Notes: a model not told the origin generated them from the sequence alone. A stretch of DNA of 64,000 nucleotides from Maribellus comscasis (GCF_009762775.1 NZ_CP046401.1:5406001-5470000), one strand, 5' to 3'; positions 53,762 to 62,403 are shown, numbered from the stretch's first letter. Translations and numbers: made by a program.

Positions 53762-54454
53762 TTAGTTCAGCTTTTCCAGTATTTTATCAGCAACCTGTTT
53801 TGCCAGGGCTTTGTAACCGTCCTCAGTAAAATGTACATTATTCGGAATCTGCAGTTCTTCCATTCGCGGAAGCACAAAATCATACAAATTGTCGATGGTG
53901 ATGTCGTTTTTTTTCATGATTTTTTCAGCCACCTCGTTGTATTTCTTAGGCATTCCGGGTTTGCGAAGCGGGCCATTTGTTTTATCCGGGTAGGGTGTGG
54001 TAGTCGCATAAACCAGTTTGGCGTTGCTTGCTTTTAACTTTTTTACAATGTCTTTCAGGTTTTTTTTGTATTGTTTCAGGTCGGCTTGATGCGGATGGTC
54101 CGGATTGCTGCTGTTTTCACCGGTTACCGGGTCAACATGTTTGATGTCGTGCAGCCCGAAATTAAAATGGATCACATCCCATTTGGTGTCACCCAGCCAG
54201 CGCTCAATGTTTTGAACACCTTTTGTTGTTCCTGCGCAGTTTTCCGGTTTGCCATCGTCAAAAACCGGGCGAAATACGTTGGCACGGTTCTCCAGCAATT
54301 CCTTCACAAAAGGTGTGTAACCGATAGAAATTGAATCTCCCAAAATTAAAACATTGGGTAGTTGATTATTGAGCATAGCATCAGGCAATTTTTTTAAAGT
54401 TATAAGCGGAATCGCAGATAATGTAAGTTTCAGAAAATTTCTTCTGGTTTTCAT
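53762..54454 (-). CDS. SGNH/GDSL hydrolase (likely carbohydrate esterase)
   Basis: A 230-residue exported esterase. A Tat-like leader starts MKTRRNFLKLTLSAIPLI. Block I is VLILGDSISIGYTPF with the nucleophile Ser; block III is NFGLHDIKH; block V is NNVHFTEDGYKALA with the catalytic His. It probably deacetylates a decorated polysaccharide, judged from its place at the head of the GH39-GH29 operon. The variant block III (GLHD instead of GxND) is common in sugar-acting members of this superfamily. Confidence 0.9.
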   Translation of the reverse strand: MKTRRNFLKLTLSAIPLITLKKLPDAMLNNQLPNVLILGDSISIGYTPFVKELLENRANVFRPVFDDGKPENCAGTTKGVQNIERWLGDTKWDVIHFNFGLHDIKHVDPVTGENSSNPDHPHQADLKQYKKNLKDIVKKLKASNAKLVYATTTPYPDKTNGPLRKPGMPKKYNEVAEKIMKKNDITIDNLYDFVLPRMEELQIPNNVHFTEDGYKALAKQVADKILEKLN

Positions 54455-54783
54455 GATTCAGGTTATGTTATGTTAATTTTCAATACCTTTTTTAGGTATT
54501 CGCTTTCTTTCCACAATTATTGTTTTTAAAGTATTGTAAATCTGAAATCTGTTACAATTTATTTTAAAAACTTACCCTGATTGTTTCTACGCTACAATCG
54601 TCCCTCTCTTCGAGAAGAGAGGGAGTGAGGGAGAGTTCTCAAAAACTGTCATTTTTTGCGATACCTTTTAGGATATACAAAAATATTTTTGCTAATCTAA
54701 TAAAACAACACCTCATTTTTTATACTTTGATGCGAAATATCTAAATTTAGAGATGTTGTATTAATTCGACTAAACCTATACAG
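54455..54783. other. divergent intergenic region between esterase and GH106-like genes
   Basis: A 329-base gap that should carry promoters for both directions. It contains the strong inverted repeat at 54601-54624. No consensus -7 element with exact spacing was found and no gene is present. Confidence 0.45.
54601..54624. repeat. perfect 11-bp inverted repeat, C/T-rich arms
   Basis: TCCCTCTCTTC at 54601-54611 and GAAGAGAGGGA at 54614-54624 are exact complements with a 2-base spacer. A further GAGGGAGAG run follows. There is no adjacent T-run in either direction. It could form a cruciform or RNA hairpin, or be a dispersed repeat element of this genome. Confidence 0.7.
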
Positions 54784-57408
54784 ATGAAAAAAAGAATTCA
54801 ATCCTGGATAAAAATATTGTTCCCCATAATCTTTGTTTTTAGTATTTCTTGTAGTAAAGAAACAGTTGAGTGGCCCGAACTTACGCAGGAAGCAAAACCA
54901 TGGACCCGTTGGTGGTGGATGGGAAATGCTGTGGATGAAAAAAATCTGACCCGTGAGCTGGAGGAGTTAAACAGCGTTGGAATTGGCGGTGTGGAAATTA
55001 CCCCGATATACGGTGTAAAAGGAGAGGAAGACCGGTTTATTAAATATTTATCGCCGGAATTTACCCGTGTTTTGAATTTTACGATTGAGGAAGCCAACCG
55101 TTTGGGAATGGGTGTTGATCTTCCTCCCGGCAGTGGCTGGCGGTGTGGCGGCCCGTTTGTTCCCGAAGAAAAAGGATTATGGTCGTTGCGCATCCGGGAG
55201 AAAGAGGTGAATAATGGCGAAATAATAACAATGCCAACAGATGTAGCCGTTGCTTCTGCTTCGTTTGTGGATGAAAACAAAAAGGTTACGGTTTTTAATC
55301 CAGCGGACGGTTTTGCAGCACCGGCAAACGGAACGGTTTATTTTGCTATAAGAATAAAAAATGGCGATAAAGTAAAGCGTCCTTCTGATGGCGGAGAAGG
55401 CTGGGCAATCGATACTTTTAATGAAGAAATTACCGATTGGTATCTTGACGAGTTTTGGAAAAGACTGGGGGTTGACGAAGGTTTGCTTCGATGCTTTTTT
55501 CATGATTCGTTTGAATATACCGGCGATTTTACCACCCATTTTACCGAAGAATTTAAAAAACGACGTGGCTACGATGTAGCTGAATATTTGTATGTTTTAG
55601 CCGGTGATTGTGATGATGCTGAAACAGTAGCTCGTGTAAAATCAGATTACCGCGAAACTTTGGCCGATTTGGTTCTGGAATCTTTTATTCAACCCATGAC
55701 TGAATGGGCCCACAGCCACAACAGTTTAAACCGTAATCAGGCACATGGCTCGCCGGGGAATATTATCGATTTGTATGCTGCCTGCGACATTCCTGAAACC
55801 GAAATTTTCAGGGAAGTAGAACCCGGAACCGTGGATGTTTTTGTAAATAAATACGCTTCATCGGCAGCGCATATCACCGGGCAAAAACTGGTTTCATCGG
55901 AAAGTTACACATGGCTGGAAGAACACTGGACCGTAACCACTTCCGATATGGTGCGGGCTACCAACCGTTTTTTTCTTGCCGGAATTAATCACATGTTTTT
56001 TCACGGAACTTGTTATTCTCCGGAAGATGCCGAATGGCCGGGCTGGCTGTTTTATGCATCAACACAGGTAAACAACCGGAATCCGTTGTGGCGCGAACTG
56101 CCAGCACTGTTTTCCTACATTGGCCGGAGCCAGTCGGTGTTGCAAAGGGCACAACAGGCAAACGACCTGTTAATTTACTGGCCCTATTACGATGTGGCGG
56201 CTGAAGAAGGACGTTTATTTAATCATTTGGGCGTAAACAAAGATGCAGGCTGGTTTAAAAGTCATCCCATTTCACCGTTGTCAGAAAATCTGATGAATGC
56301 CGGTTTCACATTTGATTATATTTCGGATAAATTGTTATTGAACTGCGAACTGACTAATGGTGAGATTAAAACTTCAGGGGGTGCAAATTACAAAGCCATA
56401 GTTGTTCCAAAAACAAAATATATTCCTTTGACAACCATGCAAAAACTGGTTGATTTTGTTGGTGAAGGCGGAACCGTAATTTTTGATCAATCACTGCCTG
56501 AAAGTGTTCCCGGTATGTTTAATCTTACAGAACGGGAAGACGAGTTGAGTCAATTCAAGGCGGAAATTCCGGCCGGCAAAAATGTTGGAAATCCAATAGA
56601 GTTGCTAAAAACAAATGGGATCAAGGCGGAATCCTCCCTAGCTGAAAACGGACTGAATTTTCTGAAAATGAAAAAAGAAAATGAAGACTGGTATATGGTT
56701 TTCAACTGTAGTTTGAAACCGGTGGATGCCTGGATAGAATTAAATGCAGATGCAAAAACCTATGTTTTCCTAAATCCAATGAATGGTAAAATTTCAACGG
56801 CAGCAACAAAGAACGGAACGGTTCACATTCAGCTAGATCCGGAAGAGTCGGTGTTTATTAAATGTTCATCGGGGCAGGTAGATGCACCGGCGTTTGTGTA
56901 CGAGATTCCCGAAAATACATCCGAAGAGATAAAAGGCCTTTGGAAAATCGAATTTGTTGAAGGCGGGCCGGTTTATCCTGGAAACATCAGTACCGATAAA
57001 TTACAGTCGTGGACAAAGTTGGGAGATGCTGAAACCAGCCGATTTGCAGGAACAGCAAATTATAAGATTGAATTTGAACTTGATGAAACAACGGGCTCTG
57101 CTGTGCTGGATTTAGGCAAAGTAAAAGATTGTGCCCGTGTAAAATTGAACGGCAAAGATTACGGAGCGTTACTGGGGCCATCGTATGATGTGAAAGTAGA
57201 TAATTTGCAAGCAGGGACAAATCAACTTGAAGTAGAGGTAAGCAACGTGGCTGCCAACCGCATCCGCGATTTGGATATTCGTGGTGTAGAATGGCGCAAA
57301 TTTTACGATATTAATTTGGTAAATATCGAATATGAAACTTTTGATGCCTCAGGCTGGGAAATCAAAGATGCCGGATTGCTGGGGCCGGTAACTTTAGCTG
57401 ATTTGTAG
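54784..57408 (+). CDS. GH106-like glycoside hydrolase (alpha-L-rhamnosidase type)
   Basis: An 874-residue exported lipoprotein hydrolase. A signal peptide precedes a lipobox Cys near 23 (IFVFSISCSKE). The N-terminal barrel has WTRWWWMGNAVDEKNL, GIGGVEITPIYG and MGVDLPPGSGWRCGGP, the style of GH106 rhamnosidases and related PF17132 proteins, followed by FFHDSFEYTGDFT with FKKRRGYD. The C-terminal 130 residues form a galactose-binding-like domain (LDLGKVKDCARVKLNGKDYG). It probably removes L-rhamnose or a related 6-deoxysugar; the exact linkage is unknown. It is transcribed away from the esterase operon. Confidence 0.85.
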   Translation: MKKRIQSWIKILFPIIFVFSISCSKETVEWPELTQEAKPWTRWWWMGNAVDEKNLTRELEELNSVGIGGVEITPIYGVKGEEDRFIKYLSPEFTRVLNFTIEEANRLGMGVDLPPGSGWRCGGPFVPEEKGLWSLRIREKEVNNGEIITMPTDVAVASASFVDENKKVTVFNPADGFAAPANGTVYFAIRIKNGDKVKRPSDGGEGWAIDTFNEEITDWYLDEFWKRLGVDEGLLRCFFHDSFEYTGDFTTHFTEEFKKRRGYDVAEYLYVLAGDCDDAETVARVKSDYRETLADLVLESFIQPMTEWAHSHNSLNRNQAHGSPGNIIDLYAACDIPETEIFREVEPGTVDVFVNKYASSAAHITGQKLVSSESYTWLEEHWTVTTSDMVRATNRFFLAGINHMFFHGTCYSPEDAEWPGWLFYASTQVNNRNPLWRELPALFSYIGRSQSVLQRAQQANDLLIYWPYYDVAAEEGRLFNHLGVNKDAGWFKSHPISPLSENLMNAGFTFDYISDKLLLNCELTNGEIKTSGGANYKAIVVPKTKYIPLTTMQKLVDFVGEGGTVIFDQSLPESVPGMFNLTEREDELSQFKAEIPAGKNVGNPIELLKTNGIKAESSLAENGLNFLKMKKENEDWYMVFNCSLKPVDAWIELNADAKTYVFLNPMNGKISTAATKNGTVHIQLDPEESVFIKCSSGQVDAPAFVYEIPENTSEEIKGLWKIEFVEGGPVYPGNISTDKLQSWTKLGDAETSRFAGTANYKIEFELDETTGSAVLDLGKVKDCARVKLNGKDYGALLGPSYDVKVDNLQAGTNQLEVEVSNVAANRIRDLDIRGVEWRKFYDINLVNIEYETFDASGWEIKDAGLLGPVTLADL

Positions 57409-57441
57409 AAAGGGATCGGCGAATTTTTTTCGCCGAAATTA

Positions 57442-57536
57442 AAATTCGCATCACCCTGATTTAAACCTTCAAGGTTTCCAAAACCCTGAAGGTTTGGATT
57501 TTTTAATTCATTATTTTCTAAGGATTTAAACTTTGG
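57442..57536 (+). repeat. intergenic repeat, copy A
   Basis: Shares AAATTCGnATCAnCCTGATT and all of AAACCTTCAAGGTTTCCAAA with 60207-60300, with only scattered differences over 95 bases. It contains the terminator-like hairpin listed separately. It sits directly after the GH106-like gene. Confidence 0.9.
57463..57504 (+). terminator. terminator-like hairpin within repeat copy A
   Basis: AAACCTTCA (57463-57471) pairs with TGAAGGTTT (57487-57495); a T-run follows at 57499-57504. It probably ends transcription of the GH106-like gene. The left arm can also fold on itself (AAACCTT-C-AAGGTTT). Confidence 0.6.
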
Positions 57537-57709
57537 AAAAGTTTTTCTCTTTTCCAAAATTCCGACTTTTAAAAAAGCAAGTTTCCCTTTTAAGTTGGAA
57601 AACAATTTTTAGTTGAATTCAATCCTTCTTTTTCTGAATAAAACACGTATTTTTAATCTTGAACGAAAAACACTCTGTTAGGATATGTTTGTAACCCAAA
57701 TTGAAAAAA

Positions 57710-58516
57710 ATGCAGAATAAACTCTTTTTTATTTTTTTTACAGGCATTGTTTTTATCTCATTTTCTTGTGGCAAGGAAAACATAGAGAAGAAGATGAATA
57801 ATTGTATTTGTATTTCATTTCCTGTTCCACAAGATACCTATATTTATCCGGTTCGTCCCGGAGATGCAGAATGGAATCTACTTACAGATGGCTACCAAAG
57901 AATTAAGGCATGCCAACTACCAGATAGTTTGTTAAAAACAATTTCTACATCTGGGTTAATAGAAACATGTATCGATCACCCTTTATTGTTCGAATTAATA
58001 TTCTCAGATTTACAAGGTGGAGGTTTGCAAACAGCAACGGAGAAAATGATAAAATCATTTAATTGTTTAACCGAACTCACAGAAAGGAAAGATGCAGGGG
58101 CCGGATTATTACAAAGGTACACAGTGATGAATCCTTGTTGTGTTGAGAGTGGGCTATCCGAACCTGGTGAATTTGCAAATTCATATTCTGAATATGAAAT
58201 GATATTCGCACAAGAGTGCTTTCTGGAACAACTTAATCAAGAAGAATTAGTGAAACTGTTAGAGAAATCATTAGATACATACAATAACAAAGTGAAATAT
58301 GATAATTATTTTTCTTGGATTTACGGAATGAACACAAGTGTGTTTTTATTGGCCAGATGTATGATACATTTACAATACGAACCTTTTATACAGGAAGTTG
58401 AAAAATCTTATTATGTAAAAAACTTTGTAAACACCTGTGCATTAACAACTAATGAGCAGGATTATGGTACGTTTTTTAAGAAAATTACAGATCACGCAGA
58501 AAATTTATTAATGTAA
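57710..58516 (+). CDS. hypothetical lipoprotein
   Basis: A 268-residue lipoprotein when started at ATG 57710 (MQNKLFFIFFTGIVFISFSC, lipobox Cys about 20); a TTG three codons upstream is less likely. The mature part is mostly helical and starts with CICISFPVPQDTYIYPVRPG and EWNLLTDGYQRIKACQLPDS, a pattern I associate with an uncharacterised Bacteroidota family having a Pro-Gly-x-x-Glu-Trp motif. I cannot assign a function. It lies between the two copies of the intergenic block, at the edge of a decayed region, but itself appears intact. Confidence 0.7.
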   Translation: MQNKLFFIFFTGIVFISFSCGKENIEKKMNNCICISFPVPQDTYIYPVRPGDAEWNLLTDGYQRIKACQLPDSLLKTISTSGLIETCIDHPLLFELIFSDLQGGGLQTATEKMIKSFNCLTELTERKDAGAGLLQRYTVMNPCCVESGLSEPGEFANSYSEYEMIFAQECFLEQLNQEELVKLLEKSLDTYNNKVKYDNYFSWIYGMNTSVFLLARCMIHLQYEPFIQEVEKSYYVKNFVNTCALTTNEQDYGTFFKKITDHAENLLM

Positions 58517-59032
58517 AGATTATGAAAAACAAAATAATACATCGCATTATATTCCCCGCTCCCGTGCAATTTCATCGCGTGGTTTTTAACACCTAAAACT
58601 TCCAAATTTAGAAAAGCTAAAAATACAGTGCTATTTTGCCAGACATTTATATCCAGGGTTACTTTTCCGGGTTTTAAGGAATGTACTAACAGAAACAAAC
58701 TGAAAATAGCTAATAAATAAAACCAAAAAATCATGACCCGCCACTCAAAAAACCTTTATTTACACGCCGGAAGGCGTGAATATCCTTTTCCCTGTTTCTC
58801 AACGCAACATTTTGGTAATTAAACTCATCTGAAATTTATAACTATCAAAAACCTAAAAAATGAAACATGCCCCGTAAACAAATTTTTTAAAACATTCCCG
58901 GATAGCAACAAGGTTGTTTAGCCCGCTCCTCCAAACAGCACCCCTCCTAATTGCGCTCACACCCGGTAACTATGGTTACCCTGAATACCAAAAGTATTCT
59001 GTACAAATTACTCACGACTAAATACTCTAAAA
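58517..59032. other. intergenic region without recognisable genes
   Basis: A 516-base stretch of non-coding or decayed DNA. It contains a small hairpin (CACGCC-GGAA-GGCGTG at 58763-58778). A minus-strand 80-codon reading (58492-58734) overlaps the end of the lipoprotein gene and looks spurious. Nothing else is recognised. Confidence 0.4.
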
Positions 59033-59439
59033 ATGAAACCAAAAATTTTAAACTTAAGCGTAATAACCCTGCTCCTGCTGTTAACCGGGGCAGGGTGCAA
59101 AGATGATGAACCGCTGGAAACCGACCCTGCCCAAATTATCCTTGGAAAATGGGAAATTACATATATGGGTAATGACCGGGTTGAAAATCCCACAGGTTAT
59201 AAAGAATATATGAAAGATAGCGTACTCCGAGAATACGATTATGAAACCAGTGAGTATTATTATAAGAAGTACAGTATTGATACTCTGCTCCATGAATATA
59301 TATATATCCCACAAGAAGGATACTATATGCTTTTTTTGAGTACAGTTATGATTTTGCCGAAAACAATAACAAAATGTATTTAAAGTACACAAATTTTATT
59401 GCAACGTATAACAACTTTACTTTTGAACGAATAAAATAA
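59033..59439 (+). pseudogene. lipocalin-like lipoprotein, frameshifted at a T-run
   Basis: A lipoprotein start (MKPKILNLSVITLLLLL, lipobox AGCKDD) leads into a short lipocalin-like domain (AQIILGKWEITYMGN). The frame is lost in a run of seven T at 59331-59337 and then stops at 59383. In the shifted frame the coding pattern goes on (EYSYDFAENNNKMYLKYTNF) and ends with the typical FERIK at 59439. One added T would restore about 135 residues. The break may be real decay, phase variation or a sequencing error. Confidence 0.75.
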
Positions 59440-59445
59440 ACAACG

Positions 59446-60007
59446 ATGAAACAATATTTTTACTTATTCTTTTTAGTTGTTCCGTCCTTTTTATAACTGG
59501 ACAGAACACTAACAGCATCACAATCAAAAAAATGACAAAGGGATTGTAGAATATGTCAAATTCCCCTCCCTTCAATCTTCTGAATCAAAGAAAGTAACAA
59601 TACCTGAAACTGCAAATGAGTTTTTTGCAGAATACCTGAAACCAACGCCGTCCACTACTTTTATTTTACAGCCGCAAAAACAGAGGAACAAAGATTTCCG
59701 CCACGAACATTATAACCAGTATTATAACAAGGTGAAAGTTGATGGCGCAGGTTATAATTTTCATTTCGAAAAAGGAAGGATGTACCTTGCCCATGGGAAT
59801 TATATAAAAATTGAAGGACTAAGTACTGCCCCCTTGATAACTAAAGAAGAGGCCAAACAAGCATTTGCCAGCTACAAAGAAATCCCTGTTACTGAGGTTA
59901 CAGGGTTTATGGCCGATTTACTCATAAAGGAAATTTCGAAAATTTCAGGGAAGGATACACCATACCATTACCGAACGCATTGGTGCGTTGATAATTGTAA
60001 ACGGTGA
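59446..60007 (+). pseudogene. M4-type metallopeptidase propeptide fragment with frameshifts
   Basis: The three frames together read as a signal peptide (MKQYFYLFFLVV, frame shift near 59480, SVLFITGQNTNSITIKK, second shift near 59530) followed by an FTP-like propeptide (YNQYYNKVKVDGAGYNFHFE, GRMYLAHGNYIKIEGLSTAP, PLITKEEAKQAFASY). It then ends abruptly without a protease catalytic domain or HExxH motif. The remaining uninterrupted part runs from about 59515 to 60007. A dead, truncated thermolysin-family gene is the most likely reading. Confidence 0.75.
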
Positions 60008-60122
60008 AGAAACCTACTCGGGTTTTGTAAAAGACCTGAACCGGCGCGTAGAGAAATATTACCGGGTTTTGTCGCAGCGCGAGGGGCGCAATTCAAAAAA
60101 AGAGAGTGGGGAAGAGGAATAA
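59961..60122 (+). pseudogene. C-terminal fragment resembling DUF6261-type proteins
   Basis: In a different frame from the peptidase fragment, the sequence reads IHHTITERIGALIIVNGEET, then FVKDLNRRVEKYYRVLSQRE and a charged tail ending at 60122. This resembles the C-terminal helix and tail of a Bacteroidota family (DUF6261) that ends with LNxRIxxY and a Lys/Glu tail. Only about 50 residues remain, fused head to tail onto the peptidase remnant. The family call is tentative. Confidence 0.45.
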
Positions 60123-60206
60123 AGGATCGGCGAATGGTCCCGAAAGGACTCCCAGGGAGATTTCGCAGTAATTCGACGCGATTGTGCCAAAGGCATTCCT
60201 ATAGAG

Positions 60207-60300
60207 AAATTCGTATCAGCCTGATTTAAACCTTCAAGGTTTCCAAAACCTTGAAGGTTTATTTTTTTAATTCATAATTTTCTAAGGTTTTTAACTTTGG
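60207..60300 (+). repeat. intergenic repeat, copy B
   Basis: Partner of 57442-57536. It is one base shorter and has scattered substitutions. It follows the pseudogene cluster. Confidence 0.9.
60228..60268 (+). terminator. terminator-like hairpin within repeat copy B
   Basis: AAACCTTCA (60228-60236) pairs with TGAAGGTTT (60252-60260), followed by a run of seven T. Same structure as in copy A. Confidence 0.6.
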
Positions 60301-60486
60301 GAAAGGTCTCATATTTAAATTACAATACAACTTTTGTTCAAAAACATATAAATGTCATTGGATAAATTTTATTAAAACTTTACATTTAAAAGAAACCATT
60401 TTTTAATAAAACCGGGCTCTGTTTTTGGGTCAGACAAAATGAACTCTTAATATTTCGATTTGGTTTGACCAACTAATACAACTGTT

Positions 60487-61157
60487 ATGAAAATGCAAGA
60501 CTCATGCAAAATTCTTTTATTACTTCTCTTCGGAATAATCTCTTTTTTGGGTTGTGAAAAGGAAGATCTCAAAGGGTTGCCGGTTGACGGTGACGGGAAT
60601 GTTTACGACACGGTGGTGATTGGCACGCAAACCTGGATGGCGGAAAACCTGAAAACCACCAGTTACAATGATGGTAGTTTAATTCCCCAATTGGATAAAT
60701 CGGAGGAATGGGCTAACTCTAATACCGCAGGGTATTGCTGGTACGACAACAACCCGGCGAATAAAGAGGTTTATGGTGCATTATATAATGTTAAGGCTGC
60801 ACGGCTTGAAAAACTATGCCCAAAAGGCTGGCATCTGCCTACAATCGATGAATGGACAACTTTATTCAATTACCTGGGGGAGATGAGGCAACGCATAAAT
60901 TAAAAGAAACAGGAACAACATACTGGTCAGGACCAAATGAGAAGGCCACCAACGTAACAGGTTTTTCTGCACGAGCAGCGGGAGTAAGGGCTTATGATGG
61001 CCGTTTCCTAAAAATTAAAAATAATGCTTATTGGTGGACTTCTTCTATTGTAAATGATGATCGTAATTATTGTATTGATATGGGCTATGATTTTGTAGGA
61101 ACTCCTAAGAGCTATTTTAATGATGGCTTTTCCGTACGTTGTATAAAAGATGATTAG
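60487..61157 (+). pseudogene. FISUMP (Fibrobacter major paralogous domain) lipoprotein, frameshifted at a G-run
   Basis: A lipoprotein signal (FGIISFLGCEKED) precedes a FISUMP domain: VYDTVVIGTQTWMAENLKTT, AGYCWYDNNPANKEVYGALY and LCPKGWHLPTIDEWTTLFNY. The frame breaks at five G residues (60876-60880). Adding one G restores LGGDEATHKLKETG, ending with NDGFSVRCIKDD at 61157, a complete domain of about 223 residues. As written, the first frame stops at 60903. The precise homopolymer position leaves three readings open: recent mutation, slippage-controlled expression or assembly error. Confidence 0.85.
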
Positions 61158-61205
61158 CTTGAATGAAACCGGGATGGTAATTATGAACAAAAAGTAAAGA
61201 GAATT

Positions 61206-61248
61206 AATCCTGTCATCTTTTTTAAAATTTGACAGGATTTGTTTTTTT
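61206..61248 (+). terminator. rho-independent terminator after the FISUMP gene
   Basis: AATCCTGTCA (61206-61215) and TGACAGGATT (61230-61239) form a perfect 10-bp stem with a 14-base loop, followed by seven T at 61242-61248. Confidence 0.85.
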
Positions 61249-61264
61249 ACTTAAAGTAATGTTC

Positions 61265-61318
61265 ATTCTTTATTTTCTGAATAAAACCCGTATTTTTAAC
61301 CTTCAACAAAAAACACAA
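61265..61318 (+). promoter_or_regulatory. conserved promoter-like segment upstream of manC
   Basis: About 54 bases just before the manC start share TTTCTGAATAAAAC, CGTATTTTTAA and AAAAACAC with 57624-57672, in the same order and spacing. TATTTTTA resembles a -7 element (TAnnTTTG) except for its last base. Conservation in two copies supports a functional promoter or a duplicated leader. Confidence 0.5.
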
Positions 61319-61323
61319 CCAGC

Positions 61324-62403
61324 ATGGAAAAATTGTATTGCTTAATCATGGCCGGAGGCTCGGGGACCCGGTTCTGGCCCCGCAGTAAAACAGCAAAACC
61401 AAAACAGTATTTAAATATTTTTGGCGAGGATTCACTTTTGCAGTCCACCATAAAACGATTTTCAACTTTTACAGAGTACGAGGATATTTATATTGTTTCA
61501 GGGAAAACACAGGCAAAAGTACTGGAGGAACAAACCCCGATGCTTCCCAAACAAAACCTGATTTACGAGCCGGTGGGGAAAAACACTTTGCCCTGTATTG
61601 GTTTGGCTGCCATGTTTGCCGAAATCGATAATCCTGAAGGAATTATGGTGGTTTCACCTTCCGACCATTTAATAACCGACGAAGATTTATTTAAAGATAC
61701 TGTCCTCACTGCCGCAAAAGTTGCCGACGAAAAAGACGGAATTGTTACCATAGGAATTACACCCACCTACCCGGCAACCGGCTACGGATATATAAAAGCG
61801 GCAGATGAGATTACTTCCGGAGAAAAAATAAAACAGTTTAAAGTGGACCGCTTTGTGGAAAAGCCCGATGAAAAAACAGCTTCAGGATATTTGCAGCAAG
61901 GCGGATTTTTCTGGAACAGCGGCTTGTTTATTTTTAAAGTGTCGGTTTTCCTGGATGCGGTAAAACAATTCGCACCCGACCTTTATGACGACCTGAAAAA
62001 GATTCAGGCAGAAATCGGGAAAGAAACTTTTGAACCCACACTCGATACCATTTACCGTGCAGTGGAAGGAATTTCGGTGGACTATGGAATTATGGAACAT
62101 GCCCAAAATATTTACCTGGTGGAAGGAAATTTCGACTGGAATGACCTCGGTAGTTGGGAATCAGTTTATTTAACAGACAAAAAAGATGAAAACGGGAATG
62201 CCGGCTCAGGAGAAGCCATTTTGTTGGATACCCAAAATTCCTATGTATATTCTGATGAAGGATTGATTGCAGTTGTTGGGCTCGATGATGTTGTGGTTGT
62301 TAAAGACGGAAATACTACCCTGGTTTGCAAGCGCGACAAAACTGAAGACGTAAAGAAAATTGTGGAACAACTCAAAGCAGGGAAAAAGAACGAATTCCTG
62401 TAA
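61324..62403 (+). CDS. manC: mannose-1-phosphate guanylyltransferase
   Basis: A 359-residue cytoplasmic nucleotidyltransferase that makes GDP-mannose from GTP and mannose 1-phosphate. The signature AGGSGTRFWPRS is at residues 10-21, with KPKQYLNIFG after it. Further family marks are VSPSDHLI, FVEKPDEKTA, GGFFWNSGLFIF and EGNFDWNDLGSW. It is the short, single-domain type without a phosphomannose isomerase half. GDP-mannose feeds GDP-fucose and polysaccharide synthesis, so here it may serve capsule or glycan building rather than degradation. It is followed after 114 bases by the fucose permease. Confidence 0.95.
   Translation: MEKLYCLIMAGGSGTRFWPRSKTAKPKQYLNIFGEDSLLQSTIKRFSTFTEYEDIYIVSGKTQAKVLEEQTPMLPKQNLIYEPVGKNTLPCIGLAAMFAEIDNPEGIMVVSPSDHLITDEDLFKDTVLTAAKVADEKDGIVTIGITPTYPATGYGYIKAADEITSGEKIKQFKVDRFVEKPDEKTASGYLQQGGFFWNSGLFIFKVSVFLDAVKQFAPDLYDDLKKIQAEIGKETFEPTLDTIYRAVEGISVDYGIMEHAQNIYLVEGNFDWNDLGSWESVYLTDKKDENGNAGSGEAILLDTQNSYVYSDEGLIAVVGLDDVVVVKDGNTTLVCKRDKTEDVKKIVEQLKAGKKNEFL

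Larger units (their letters stand above)
57409..57709. other. duplicated intergenic block, copy A, with promoter-like segment
   Basis: The block opens with GGATCGGCGAAT (57413-57424) within a hairpin (CGGCGAA/TTCGCCG, 57418-57436). It continues with a 95-base segment (57442-57536) that recurs at 60207-60300, and ends with a 50-base promoter-like segment (57624-57672) that recurs just upstream of manC (61265-61318). No gene is present. Confidence 0.8.
60123..60486. other. duplicated intergenic block, copy B
   Basis: The block opens with GGATCGGCGAAT (60124-60135), as in copy A, but then carries about 70 bases of unique sequence before the shared segment 60207-60300. The remaining 180 bases up to the next gene are AT-rich with no recognised signal. 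Confidence 0.7.

Noticed and set aside
57418..57436. CGGCGAA/TTCGCCG hairpin after the GH106-like gene as a terminator
   Set aside because: T residues are in the loop, not after the stem. The following repeat hairpin at 57463-57504 is the better terminator.
58492..58734. Minus-strand 80-codon frame with a hydrophobic start
   Set aside because: It overlaps the end of the lipoprotein gene, has no family resemblance and lies in decayed DNA.
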